Below the pieces are notes generated by a model. The model saw only the letters and a program-made list of their open reading frames with translations. It was not told where the DNA came from and searched no databases. A program made the translations under genes and the position numbers. Shown here in pieces: positions 23,581 to 35,078 of a stretch of 64,000 bases of DNA. The DNA lies in the NCBI GenBank assembly GCA_963576735.1, contig OY755191.1:10507608-10571607 (forward strand), read 5' to 3'. Source of the DNA: Bedellia somnulentella. Taxonomy: Eukaryota > Arthropoda > Insecta > Lepidoptera > Bedelliidae. How positions within the stretch are numbered: position 1 is the first letter of the stretch; each line of letters starts with the position of its first letter.

Positions 23581-24002
23581 ATGTGAATGAATGATTTTAT
23601 CGGGAAATTGCTATTACAATATCACTAGGCGTTATACGTTAGTTACCCAAATAAGTATACGCCAATAAGGCATTACGTTTTATTTGTACCCTATCAATAT
23701 CTATCTATATTAATCTAAACACTGTTTAGTAGTTGCCTGCAAATCGGCGTACAATTTGGTTCTGACCACGTCGTACATAAAGTTGGGCAGAACCTTTTAG
23801 CCTAGCCTAGGTATCATCAACATTATATATTTCTATAACATTTTCATACTGAGCATTTCTATTTTTTATCTTCCACATGCTTGCTTCTAAATGCTTGTGC
23901 TTTTTCTCTTTTTCGAAGAGATCATTTTCCAATTCTGTAGAATAGGATTTTAGCCGTGATCATAGGTAGGAAAAATAAGCGACCTTTGTAAAACTCAAAC
24001 GT

Positions 24003-24316
24003 TTCTTACGTATATCCCCAAAGGGGTTGGCAAAGGTACTAATATTTCTGAACATCACGCCACCTTGTAACCTGGTGTTCAGAGTACTCATGTTTCGACA
24101 GTGTACTCACGTGAAAGGGACAAGCCAACCGCTGTTTTGTACGAATACACTGTCACAACATGACTAAGTTCAACTCAGCCATGTGGGTTTCCTCACGATG
24201 TTTTCTTTTAACGTTAACAACCATGATAAATGAACCATAAATATGTCTTCACACTTGGGACTTGTACCCTCATTGTCTGCACGATAAGCGGTGTTCTACC
24301 CACTGAGCTATCACGA
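24003..24316 (-). mobile_element. SINE-2 copy
   Basis: CCCCAAAGGGGTTGGCAAAG, AACCTGGTGTTCAGAGTACT, CATGTGGGTTTCCTCACGAT and a tRNA-like head with a B-box variant are in order. It has several small deletions. Confidence 0.7.
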
Positions 24317-24546
24317 TATTATGGTAGTTCAGTGGAAAAGGGCACCTTCAATATCAATAGTTAATGTTCAAATATGAAAGACTTACCTATTTCGCTTTAC
24401 ATAAATATTAATTTATCAAGAATCTTAACGGTTGGAAAGAGAAATGGAAAGCGCCTTGGTAAATTCTTATTTAAGTCTTGCAAAGGTGTATTTGTAGCCT
24501 ATTTCGAGGATGGGCTGTTTTCTATATACACGTGAATGCTCTGTTC

Positions 24547-24690
24547 AGGGCCAGATTTAGAGATTCTCTTAGAGTTTTCTTTATTTTGTTTCCGAATTCT
24601 CTATTGTGGGGCCCCCCGTTTGTGGAGGTCTCGGGGATTTCCCCGGTTGCCCCCCGCGAAATCCCGCCCTGGTTCTGTCCAAACCAGACA
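24547..24690. mobile_element. Possible hAT-type terminal fragment
   Basis: CAGGGCCAGATTTAGAGATT followed by a GGGGCCCCCCG run resembles the termini of the hAT-type element at 42461-44277 (CAGGGCCGTCTTAAAC with GGGGCCCC blocks). No opposite terminus or target duplication was found nearby. Confidence 0.35.
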
Positions 24691-25140
24691 GAGAGTAGGT
24701 ACTGCAATGTTCAGAACTTCTGCCATCCCATCGGGAAAATGCGGCGTGAACGTTTAGTTAATTTAGTTTACAGCGCCTATCCTGCGTTCGAAAGAAACTC
24801 TTAAAAGCACACTACATGGCAGCATGTGACTAAATGGGATATCATAATTCAATCAAAAGCAGCGTTCAATAAGGCAAGCCACTTAGTTAACTGGCTGATA
24901 TAAGTAGATCGCTGCAAAATATTAATGCTGATTATTTCTGCGACCAACCTTAACCTTATTTTTAATTAACCTTGCTAAAACAATATCAATCCTAATCTTA
25001 ATTAGATTTTTTTTTCTAATGTATTTTTTCCACTTTTATTTGTTAACTGATAATTCACCTATTATAAAAATAATAAAACCAAAAATAAGTAAGAAATCAT
25101 ATATTAACGCTTAATAAGGCCATAGACCTAAAATCTGCTT

Positions 25141-25146
25141 TTTATT
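25141..25146 (-). terminator. Poly(A) signal of the Cks gene
   Basis: TTTATT on the plus strand is AATAAA on the minus strand. It lies about 70 bases beyond the stop codon of the Cks-like gene, at a plausible distance for cleavage and polyadenylation. Confidence 0.55.
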
Positions 25147-25213
25147 GTAAAAAACAGTACAATATATTTCTTAGTCCAAAACTTAACATTTAAATCACAA
25201 TATTGCTCTTCTA

Positions 25214-28200
25214 TCATACTTTTACTGTAGCTGCATTGTTTGCATCTAAACTATTAACTATACACTTATTATTTAGAGGTCTTCGGAACAGTAGGACATG
25301 GGGTTCAGGGTTGTGCACCATAAAATGGAGCCAGCCGGGACTCTGCTGCACGCCAAGGTTTCTCCACTCCGTTTCAGTCATTAGGTGAGACTTGGGGACT
25401 AATCGGGCTAGGTCTGGAGGTAGAATCACATGTCTGGAAAGAGAAAAATGGATCTCATAAATATCAAATGAGTATGTATAGGTCTGCCAGCTTATCTATG
25501 GACAATTGTAATAATTTATAAATGCCAGTAAGTCTTTTAACTACTTTATTTATTTATTTACGGAAAACAAAAGCTTTAACACAACAATTAACAAAAAACC
25601 ATAAAATTTAAAACATAGCCAGAAACAGTGTTCACATATTGGTAACGAACATGTGCTACAATATGTATTACTGTAAATTAACTAACAATATAAGAACTAG
25701 GAAAGATAGTAGATTAACATATTTGACAATAAAAAAACAAAAAAGAATTAAGTTGTAATAATGAAATGGATAGAAATAGAAAGATTAATTATCATCCTGA
25801 AAGAATAAATTTACCATATTTCTTTTAAACAGTGAGGTATTGGTATTAAAAAAGTCTAAATCAACTTGACTACTCAGTGAATTAAAGCTTCGAGCCGCTC
25901 AAGTCATATATAATAAGTCATGTTTTTGGTAGTTCTTTGTGTGATATTAAAATCAATTTTCGTTAACTTATGACTGTTATTTTTCAGGGATCTGTAGACC
26001 ATCAAACAATTTTACTAAGCACATATTTTTCAAAAAAATCCATATTAATTTAATTAACTAGCATATATTTCAATACTTTATTCTTCAATGCATTCTACTA
26101 TGTGAGCATACAAAGTTTTTATAGTGGTTACATACAGCATGTCATAGTTGAATTATTTTAGAATCAACACAATTTGACACACATGATTTTTTGCATAGTT
26201 ACTAGATATGGTAACCTGGTAGGTTAGATAAAATCTATGATGTAATTAGATCTGTTGGACAGTTTCACTTGAGATTAGTAATAGTTATTTATTTATTCAA
26301 ATTCAAAAGTTCATGCCATGTATCCCAAAAAGGGGCATATGGCAGAGGTACCAATACTTCTGAACATCACGTGACATGGTCACCTGGTGTTCAGAGTACC
26401 CATGTTTTGCTTGCATGATAGAGGGCAGGGACTAAGTACAATCAGCCATGTGGGTTTCCTCAAAATGCTTTCCTTTATAGTTAACAACCATGATATATTA
26501 ACCATACATATGACTTTATAATAGACAAATTGGTGTAGGCCTAACCCAGGATTTGAACTCACATAGTCTGCAGGATAAGTGGTATTCTACCAACTGAGCT
26601 ATCATGGTTGCCTTTATATTAATACAACAATGATTATTAAATTTTTTAGCCAATTTATTAATCTTACATACATACATATACTCACGGCTATAAATCCCTT
26701 AACAGGGTAGCCAGAGCTTTGGAATGAGAAATTCCTCAGCCACTTTTGGAAGTTGATTGGGGAGAAGATGGTTTAAATAAATGTTTTTGGTGATGGGTGT
26801 CCAACCACATCGCCCAAAATCACTTTACATACATACATACATATACTCACCGCTATAAATCCCTAAAAGGGATAGCCAGAGCTGAGAAATTATAAATTCC
26901 TCAGCCACTTTTGGAAGTTGAGTGGGGAAAAGATGGTAGAATAAAGGTTTTTTTAAAGGGATTTTTGGGTGATGGGTCTCCAACCACATCACCCAAAAAT
27001 CCCTTAAAAAGCCCCAAGTCCATTATTCCCTTCTTATGTACACCCACCGGAAGAAATAGACACTATGCAGCCAAAAACACTTAAAAATCCTCCACCACTT
27101 TATGTATTTCTTATGGTTGTTTTTCTGCCCCTGCATAGAATAGAATAGAATAGAATAACTCTTTATTGTACATCAAACACAAATTTACAAAAGAAATTAT
27201 CATACAGTTTACAGTGAGGTACAATCGGCGGTCTTATCGCTAAAAGCGATCTCTTACAGACAACCTTTGGAAGGTGAGATAGGTAAACTAGTTATCTGGG
27301 TAGATGCACAAAACAAGCTTACTTTAAAACTAACTTATTTAATTGAAATAATAAATAATAACATAAATATTAATTACACAAAATAATATACATATTACAC
27401 ACATATGAACACACATACATACATAACTACATACTTTTATATATACAATAACATAGAAGGAATGACTATCTATAGCTGTACAGTGACATTTAAATACCAT
27501 GTTAAAAAACTTTATAATATATAAATTATCTTTAGCTGCCAAATAAGCACATATATTTGCCCTATATTTTTTGTCCCCGTACTATAAATATATTATATTG
27601 ACTTAATGTTCATTGCTGTGTAGTGTCGGCTTAGAATAGCACTACCCCATTTCTTCCGGTGGGTGTACGTAAGAGGCGACTAACGGTATTGGGGCTTTTA
27701 AGGGATTTTTGAGTGATGCGGTTGGAGACCCATCACCAACAACCTTTATTCTACCATCTTTTCCCCACTCAACTTCCAAAAGTGGCTGAGGAATTTATAA
27801 TTTCTCAGCTCTGGCTATCCCTTTTAGGGATTTATGGCGGTGAGTATATGTATGTATGTATGTATGTAAAGCGATTTTGGGCGATGTGGTTGGACACCCA
27901 TCACCAAAAACATTTAATTAAACCATCTTCTCCCCAATCAACTTCCAAAAGTGGCTGAGGAATTTCTCATTCCAAAGCTCTGGCTACCCCTTCAAGGGAT
28001 TTATAGCCGTGAGTATATGTATGTATGTTCATTGTGTTTTTGATTATATACTATTATTTTAAAATTTTATATTCCTATTATATCATTATTTACTGTATAT
28101 TTTTCATTAGTATTTCTTTATTAATTTCATTGCTAGGGAATTATGCTATAATGAGTGCTTCTTTTATTATTGTTTTTTCTTTTTAAATATGTAGGTGTTG

Positions 28201-29103
28201 GCTGAAAACCAGCCTGTCTTGGAATGGTCTGTGTACCGTTTCAGACACACATGCTGAGCCGATAACTATTTTGGCAATAGTTTACATGTTTAAATTTTTG
28301 TTATTTTTAGTTTTTTAATGTGTTTTTACTGTGCGATGTTTTTTATTTCTCATTTATGTAAATGTTTTATTTACTTTACTTAAAATGTTTACATCCTCCC
28401 AGCTCATTTACGTCCCCACCAAGGGGCTTGAGTCTACCCTATATCGGGCAATATGGCCATAGTCCACCACGCTGGCTAATTGAGGGTTGGCAGACTAATG
28501 ACTACTACCGTAATAGTAGCCGGGAACGATGGCTTAAAGTGCCCTCCTCAGCACGGAATCATCTTAATTTTCGGATAATCAGGTGATTCAAGCCTGCATT
28601 ATCCTCCCAGACTGGGTTAAATCTAACAAATTCAATTTGTAAGGTTACCACCCCCCGGGGATCGAACCCGAGACTTCCGTACCTGAAAACAAGCGCTTAA
28701 CCGCGACACCACGGAGGCAGTCAATGACAATTTTTACATAAAAATAGTAAAATAGATGCTAATTTTTGAGTAACCTACTTTAAACAGACATAGCACTTCA
28801 CTTGGAATACAATTTAAAAGAACCAAATTTTTTGTGTTTTGTTATCTATTTGCAAATAATTGCGTTGTGTTCAAATTGCCAGTTATATTACTTTTGCTCA
28901 TAGAACCAAGTAAAATTTCTATGACATAGAGAACATTACTAATTGCTGTGAAATTATATACAAACCAATGCCGGTCGTTTGTAAGCTATAAATATGATGT
29001 TGTGAACAATTTAATGAATTTTATTAATTGAATAACCTACATACCTATATTCGTAATTATCATCTTGATACCGCTCTGAATATTGTATTTGGTCCACAGG
29101 CAT
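25214..29103 (-). CDS. Cks85A: Cyclin-dependent kinase regulatory subunit (CKS), complete, 2 exons
   Basis: Exon 1 is 29103-29045 ([20 protein letters not shown]) and exon 2 is 25433-25214. The phase-2 junction completes the Arg of [10 protein letters not shown]. The product is 92 residues, and 79 is usual for CKS1. Exon 2 contains the family core: [34 protein letters not shown] and the [13 protein letters not shown] hinge and final strand. CKS proteins bind CDK1/CDK2 and anchor phosphorylated substrates, acting in mitotic entry and in SCF-Skp2-type degradation. The MP.DQIQYSE start resembles the insect Cks85A group more than Cks30A (from memory). The C-terminal tail after the core is about 19 residues and not obviously conserved. 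The 3.6-kb intron holds SINE-1, SINE-2 and SINE-3 copies. A DRE motif lies upstream. Confidence 0.92.
26309..26610 (-). mobile_element. SINE-2 copy in the Cks intron
   Basis: CCAAAAAGGGGCATATGGCAG (changed hairpin), CACCTGGTGTTCAGAGTACC, GGTTTCCTCAAAATGCTTTC and a tRNA-like head ending CTGAGCTATCATGG on the plus strand. It has a deletion of the CACGTGATAGGGGGC-type block. Confidence 0.7.
26663..27066 (-). mobile_element. Two tandem SINE-1 copies
   Basis: 26663-26825 is a 3' part that starts with a (CATA)n tail, TCCCTTAACAGGGTAGCC and ends at CGCCCAAAATCACTT. Directly after, 26826-27066 starts a new (CATA)n tail and continues to the ACACCCACCGGAAGAAATAG region. The pair is head-to-tail, one having inserted at the other. 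Both lie in the Cks intron. Confidence 0.75.
27128..27330 (-). mobile_element. LINE 3'-UTR-like repeat with (GAATA)n end
   Basis: AATAGAATAGAATAGAATAA, then CTCTTTATTGTACATCAAAC (AATAAA in the minus sense). The unit TCTTATCGCTAAAAGCGATC, shared with 7395-7510, follows. It is read as a minus-strand retroelement tail. No coding part is present. It lies in the Cks intron. Confidence 0.55.
27614..28029 (+). mobile_element. SINE-1 full copy followed by a SINE-1 3' part
   Basis: 27614-27872 runs from GCTGTGTAGTGTCGGCTTAG to a GGCGGTGAGTATATGTATG tail. At once a second 3' part begins at GATTTTGGGCGATGTGGTTG and ends CCGTGAGTATATGTATGTAT at 28028. The arrangement mirrors the tandem pair at 26663-27066 and could form a hairpin with it in the pre-mRNA. 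Confidence 0.8.
28376..28724 (-). mobile_element. SINE-3, tRNA-headed
   Basis: The minus strand starts GCCTCCGTGGTGTCGCGGTT, with B-box-like GGGTTCGATCCCCGGGGGG. A unique body (CCTGATTATCCG, GGCTACTATTACGG) and an end near GGGACGTAAATGAGCTGGGA follow. The order of A-box-like and B-box-like blocks fits a tRNA-derived SINE. It is the only copy in the window and lies in the Cks intron. Confidence 0.65.
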
Positions 29104-29343
29104 ATTTTAGATTTACTCTAGTCCTTCCCACACAACACCAACTTTACTAACACAACTTTGTTTTGAAACTAATATAAGTAAAAGTGTAGTGTAGAAGCAG
29201 AATGAATGAAGCTTCGAGATTTTAAAATAAACTCCAAAATTCCGAAAGAAAAATATTTTTAAGATAAAGTAGGGATGTCCATTCTTACTTATACCTAAGA
29301 TGGCATAGATCGATGCAATCGAAGACGATCCCGTCGATTTTTG

Positions 29344-29351
29344 TATCGATA
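29344..29351. promoter_or_regulatory. DRE (DREF-binding) motif upstream of Cks
   Basis: TATCGATA is the exact palindromic DNA replication-related element. It lies 241 bases upstream of the Cks start codon. Further ATCGAT or near-ATCGAT words lie at about 29308 and 29397. In flies DREF sites mark promoters of proliferation and housekeeping genes, which suits a Cks gene. Function here is inferred. Confidence 0.5.
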
Positions 29352-29459
29352 AATTGCTTCCGATTCGAGGGTGGTTCCATTCATATGCACGTTTGCATCG
29401 ATGGAATCGAAAAATGCACGGAGGATTTGAAAATCTTTTTCTTTTTTAATACTTTTTTT

Positions 29460-30565
29460 TTACAGTCGGTTTATAAAACGAGACGATTAATGGGAAAAAA
29501 ATCTCATTATTATAATTTTATGAGTTTTACTTTATCATGAATAGGGAGTTACATTTTTCTTAAGTGAAATGGTTTTTATTATAATATAATATATTATATT
29601 TTATATCAAGAGGCTGGTAATTTTTGCAAAGCTAGGTCGAATAAGGAAGGCGCTGAGCTATTCATATATATTTTATTATTTCATTAATGAACTTACCGGT
29701 ATAACGTATATCAGTCCAGCTCTAAACAATATGCAAATTTTATAAATGTTTAATGTCGTTTAAAGTTTTCTTATTGGAATAATCGTATTGAAATTTAGTA
29801 AAATTACGAACGGATATAATATTGTTTTTTTACTGATTGCAATTATAACTATTATTATTATTTGATCATTTTTTGCATACAAATACAATGTTTTTATACA
29901 GAACTAGTCGTGTACACAAAGTAAACTATAAATTAGTTATTGTAATAACTCAATTAAACTGGTAACTAATTAGAATATAAACGATTCTTTAGATTTTAGA
30001 AAATTGTAATTTAATATGCAAATAGGAATGACAACATACTGCACAACTTACAGCTGCCATTATCTTTTCAAATTTAATCATTTTCGATTTATTTTATACA
30101 AATTATATTTTTTTAATTTTCAACCAATCATTGTTGCAAAAAAAAAGTGGCTGACTAGATGATGGATGGAATGGAATGGATATGATTGTTTTTTCGTGGT
30201 TGGGTGGCATGAAACCCCGTTTTAGTTACCATCAGCCTCATTTTTCACTTAAAATAAAAATATCAATGTTTTGGTAGTAATGCTTCAGACTACCATACCA
30301 TTATCCAAAAGTACATAATACATGACTGATTGAATATATGTAATACATGAATTTATCATTGTTATTAAAATGTTTACTTACTTTTTGTTCGACAACTGCG
30401 ACAATAAAGCCCAAAATGGCCATCTTGCACATGATATGCAAAGTTTTATAAAATCGATACTGATTGCAAAACATAGCATTTATTTTCTTGAAAAATTTAT
30501 ATTATAATTATACATAAGCAATTTACAACTTATTAACTAATTTTTATAAGTCACAATACGATTAT
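29460..30565. other. AT-rich intergenic region
   Basis: No coding frame or recognisable repeat was seen. It is low in GC with many short A/T runs. Confidence 0.4.
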
Positions 30566-30569
30566 ACAT

Positions 30570-30790
30570 AATGTTTAACCAATAGGATCGATTATAATCG
30601 ATTATAATTTTAAGTAAAATATAATTAAATCGATATAATCGATACCAAGTTTTGAATCAATACTATCGATATAATCGATACCATCGATGTAATCGATTTA
30701 ATTGTTGGTGGATCGATAGCTACATAATAATCGATATCATCGATAGTATTTGCTTAAATCCAATATCGATTTAATCGATTCTAGCGATAG
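30570..30790. repeat. Cluster of ATCGAT words
   Basis: About 14 ATCGAT hexamers occur within 220 bases, many as ATCGATATAATCGAT or ATCGATTTAATCGAT with 8-12 base spacing. This is a degenerate palindromic satellite. A smaller cluster of the same type is at 41142-41185. Confidence 0.7.
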
Positions 30791-31060
30791 CTCAGACCAA
30801 CTACCTATCAGATGATCATCCACGCGGCACAAAGACCAGGCTCGGCACGCGCGGGACGGGCTTCGGGATTTCTCCCATGGCCCAGCTTCATCACAGGGGG
30901 GAACGTCCCCCCTGGTCATTGGGCACCTCCCTAGGCGACGGTGGGAAGGGGTCCCCATTTCTGGGGATTAGTTAGCCACTAAAGAAGGTGTGGGAGGGTG
31001 AGGATACGTGTTACGCATCTCACCCTCGGGACCGATAACGACATGACTCCGATGCTTTCA
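30791..31060. other. GC-rich segment of unknown origin
   Basis: A GC-rich patch (CACGCGCGGGACGGGCTTCG, CCCTGGTCATTGGGCACC, CTCACCCTCGGGACCGATAA) stands out from its AT-rich surroundings. It looks like a piece of retrotransposon UTR, but no coding match was found. Confidence 0.3.
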
Positions 31061-31132
31061 ATAACGACAAACATATAATGTTACCGAACATATATGGCAA
31101 ATGTCCTCAAATTATAAGTTTATAAATAGATA

Positions 31133-31739
31133 AATTGGCCTAGACCTCGCTTTTATAACATACCCTTTTTATATTATAAATCGATAAAGGACATCAAACT
31201 AAACAACTTTGCCCATGGAATGCCTATCTAAAATATTGTAATTTTCAAAAAATAATAATAATTAAAAATTGTCGTACCTAGTTCAAACTGAGAATGTATA
31301 GAATGAGATTCCTTGCTTCAGTGAAAATAAGAAATTAAAAAAAAACATTTGATCTATGCTTTTTGCTCTGTAAACAAAAATATAACTTCTTTCGGTATTT
31401 TCCAGTTGTATTGATCGTCGTTGAAAAATAATATCATGAAAATAAACCGGTAAGCGAGCGATTGAACTGGAAAATACCGAAAGAAGTTACATTTTTGTTT
31501 ACAGAGCGAAAAGCATAGATCAAATGTTTTTTTTTAATTTCTTATTTTCACTGAAGCAAGGAATCTCATTCTATACATTCTCAGTTTGAACTTGGAACGA
31601 CAATTTTTATTTATTATTATTTTTTGAAAATTACAATATTTTAGATAGGCATTCCATGGGCAAAGTTGTTTAGTTTGATGTCCTTTAGCGATTTATAATA
31701 TAAAAAGGGTATGTTATAAAAGCGAGGTCTAGGCCAATT
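31133..31739. mobile_element. Long foldback element, copy 1
   Basis: The two halves are inverted copies of about 265 bases each. The left begins AATTGGCCTAGACCTCGC and the right ends GCGAGGTCTAGGCCAATT. The arms include CTTGCTTCAGTGAAAATAAG with its complement, and a GGTATTTTCCAGTT / AACTGGAAAATACC pair. The unique loop (TGATCGTCGTTGAAAAATAA...) is about 70 bases. No ORF of note. A second copy is at 35079-35676. Confidence 0.85.
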
Positions 31740-33069
31740 ATGAGCAAACAATAAACTAAAATACAACACCATGGAAGTATTATTTAAACAGGAACGCGCT
31801 CTGGCGACCTAAAGTGTCCTGAAAAAGGAGGGCTAACTAGCTAACTGTGTCTCGTTTTAAGTAGGGTGACCATCTGTTGGTGTTTTAATAAGAGTTCCTC
31901 TAAAGGACACAAACACACTTATATTTACATATTTTGAATGTTTTTGTTCATGAAAACCTCATGTGGGGACCTGATGCACTCGCAGCCTTTGACACGGTAG
32001 CTCAATTCTGCCGTCCCGAGACTAAACCGCAGTAAGTGAAAATTGGTGATTTCGAGAAAAACGCGTATAAAGGTTTCAAAATGGCTTAACTTTGTTACCA
32101 ATAGGTTTATAATTAATCTTTGAATGACAAATGAAACTAAGGTTATCTGGCTTAAAAATAAGTACAAAATAAAGTACATGGTGCGTCAATTAAATAAATT
32201 ATGGTACTTTTAGTGAACTCAGGTGATTTCTGTTACTATTACTGCTACAGTTTTTTAAACGTTTCCAAACTAAGATACCGTAAAATAAGCTATTACTGCT
32301 TTTTTGATGTTTTTCTCGTTAAGGATCCTAGCTAAAGCGCAGTAAAGTTGCTGAAAGTACTGCATTTTAATTTGTTATGTGCAATGAATTATCAGGTTTG
32401 TAGGGACAGTAAATACAAAGATCTGGCAGCATCAGCAAAAAATAAATCTTTATGAATAAAAATGCTAGTTAAACTTTCAATCAATCCTTTATTGAATTAC
32501 ATAAAAATCAGTTCTTAGCTTACATCTAGGAACCATCCCGCTAGGCGGCAGTTAGGTGGGCACATACCTAATTAATCACAAAAAACTATAAATCTAACAA
32601 CCTTCGTAACAAAAGCTTTAGAAGCAACATAATCATAATAAAAAGGTAGTATAAAATTCTATTACTACTACAGTCTTATTCACAATCTTTCAAAATCAGT
32701 ATGAAGAATTATCTTACATCTAGATTTACTTCGGAAATATTCAGTAAGGCGGCCGTTAGGAACAAAACATTACCACTACCTTAGCAACAAACTAGGTAAG
32801 TAAGTATACATATTTTAAAACTATTTGAGCTTTCTCTTTATGCCTAGGTAACTGTGAGGTAGGTACAATTGTATATGAAACAACTTACTCTTAGGAATGT
32901 TAAACCCCCTTCTATAAAATAAATGACGGTCGTTTAAGTAGGAAAAACACATTTAAATATGGCACGTTATTTGTAACTTAGTTTTACGAAACAGGTAATT
33001 TAAAAATAGCATTAATTAATACACGTTAAGTTCGGAAAATAATAAAAGAATAAAAACTACTCGTCATCA

Positions 33070-33530
33070 ACGTCGAATACAACCCCCCTTTTTTTAGCTG
33101 CACCACTGTAAGTAGAATGTTCCAAAATAGTAACCTATTTTCTGGCATTACCGGCCCAACGTCTTTTAAAAGCTTAGCTTTTCTATCCACTTCTATTCCA
33201 CAAAGGTCAGTTTTGAGTTAAGACTTTGATTGTGTAGGTCAAATTTTTCACACATATCACACTGCTCGTGGCCAAGCTTCGCGAACGATATGTTCATTTC
33301 GTTAGACAGAGTGTCTCTGCATGTCTCCATACTGCAGTAGCCCGGATACTTTGCGATGAAATTATTGAACAAGTCTGTAATCGTAAGATCACTTGGTAGA
33401 TACCTTCCATTAGGTGCATGACTCCTACGGTAATGATGCACTTCTGGATTGAACGATTCGATATGTTGTTTAATTAACTCCCTGTCAATAATTGTGGGTT
33501 TTAAATTGCGGCCATCTCTTTTGTCACACT
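33070..33530 (-). pseudogene. Broken transposon protein of unknown family
   Basis: The minus frame reads CDKRDGRNLKPTIIDRELIK, then ESFNPEVHHYRRSHAPNGRY and LPSDLTITDLFNNF. A Cys pair motif EQCDMCEKFDLH follows, then a stop and a frame change, then a segment around KLLKDVGPVMPENRLLFWN. The 'HHYRR.HAP..RYLPSDL..Y...ysis..C..C' pattern recurs in many uncharacterised insect transposon-derived proteins (from memory). It lies inside the 33-bp TIR element and is likely a decayed protein of it. Confidence 0.55.
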
Positions 33531-34205
33531 GATCTGTAATAGATTTTTTAAGTACTAACAGAATGTGTTTGTTGTTCTTTGGTTAAGTTAGTAAATTAGT
33601 TCATTACGTCCATTTAGTCAGTATTAAGATTTAGAAATGCAACGCAATACCAACTTAATTGCAGTAAGTGTATATATTATACCTGTTTTGCTTGCAGTTA
33701 CAAGAGAATAATAACTGTCCACTAGAAGCTAAAAGGCAGTAACATGAGAAGTTACTTCGTTTTACTTAGTTCATAAAATAAATATGATAGTGATTCTCCA
33801 AATTAAATCGAAGTAATGTATGTAAATACTGCGTATTAGTTGGTTTTAGAGTGTTGTCAATCTGAGCTTTTCCTGATTTAAGCGAAGTAATATTTGAATT
33901 TACTGTATTTAAGGCAACTAAATAACGAGTTATAATCTTAGCGCACTTACTGCATTTTACTTAGGAAACCTTGAAAAAAGCCGCGAAGTAAGTGATTTAC
34001 TGCATTTTAGTTAGTTTTTTAGATCAAATAAATCAAAATTAGCGTTTTTTAGGAGGGAGTCTAAAAGGCAGTATAAATTTTTAGAAAATAAAATAAAATT
34101 CTTTCTAAATGACATAGCAATATATTGATCAATTTACTAGATAGCTCTGAAACTGCACTCTTAGAATCTACAAAAAACTGAAAACCGCAAAAATGACGAT
34201 TACTG

Positions 34206-34290
34206 CGGTTTAGTCTCGGGACGGCAGAATTGGCAGAGCGACGGGGGCGTATACCCGAGGTCGCGGGTTCGATCCCCACCTGTGTCAAAA
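34206..34290 (+). other. tRNA-like sequence at the end of the TIR element
   Basis: GGCAGAATTGGCAGAGCGAC, then CCGAGGTCGCGGGTTCGATC (perfect B-box GGTTCGATCC), then CCCACCTGTGTCAAAA. The A-box side is weak and no acceptor stem pairs well, so this is not called a functional tRNA. Confidence 0.45.
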
Positions 34291-34359
34291 TTTTTCTTTC
34301 CTTCATTCATCCTTTATTTATTAGTTATATTTACATACATACGTTATAAAAAACATTAT

Positions 34360-34494
34360 AAAATGTTGTTGGTGATGGGTCTCAACCGCATTGCCCAAAA
34401 ATCCTTTAAAAGCCCCAATACCGTTAGTCGCCTCTTACCTACACCCACCGGAAGAAATGGGGTAGTGCTATACTAAGCCGACACCACACAGCTA
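34360..34494 (-). mobile_element. SINE-1, 5' part
   Basis: GTTGGTGATGGGTCTCAACC, CGTTAGTCGCCTCTTACCTA, GGAAGAAATGGGGTAGTGCT and head CTAAGCCGACACCACACAGC. The 3' half is absent. Confidence 0.7.
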
Positions 34495-35078
34495 TATTCA
34501 AATTCAAATCGTTTAATGCATTCATGTGGTAAAGTTCGAGATGATACAGGTTATTTTATTTATTGTTCCATAACATGAACCCATATTTATCACTATATTT
34601 TCTTAATTAAATTATAAAAGCTCCAAAACACTCAAACAGATGATAAATTGTGGACACCACATTTATCTTGTTTCGATGGGGATACCCGTGACAAATATTA
34701 ATATCCCTTTTGCCAAACTTTACCAATTATTTATCTCCAAATCGATAGGCGACAATAATAATTAAAATAAAATACAAAAAAGGAACAGTTATTAACCTGC
34801 TTTTTATAAAATATTCCCTATAAATAAGTTTGAATTTGTTTTTCTTTGAACTTAATCTCGACTGGCAACCGCGCGAGCGGGACACACTTCTCTCTCACAC
34901 GGCTCTCGTTCTAGGACGTTTCTCTGCTTGACAGTCTTTAAAAGATAATTAACTTTATTGCATGTTAATAAATTGCATTTTTGTTTACCATATTTTTGTG
35001 TGTACGCTCTCCTGTTTAGTTAGTAGCTTCATGTACAACACATACCTATTATAAATGACTAATCAATAAATAGACAAC

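Larger units (their letters stand above)
31990..34290. mobile_element. DNA transposon-like element with 33-bp perfect inverted repeats
   Basis: 32003-32035 and 34200-34232 are perfect inverted copies (CAATTCTGCCGTCCCG..GACTAAACCGCAGTAA). Further out both ends read TTTGACAC. Between them lies a broken minus-strand coding remnant (33070-33520) and many GCAGTAA-type words. The superfamily was not recognised. It sits between two foldback elements. Confidence 0.6.

Noticed and set aside
23700..23900. Possible extra exon between the kinase and Cks genes
   Set aside because: No frame with splice borders and protein-like content could be supported.
26826..28029. CRISPR-like array of regularly spaced repeats
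   Set aside because: The repeated units are SINE-1 copies of about 250 bases with variable spacing and both orientations, in a eukaryotic intron.
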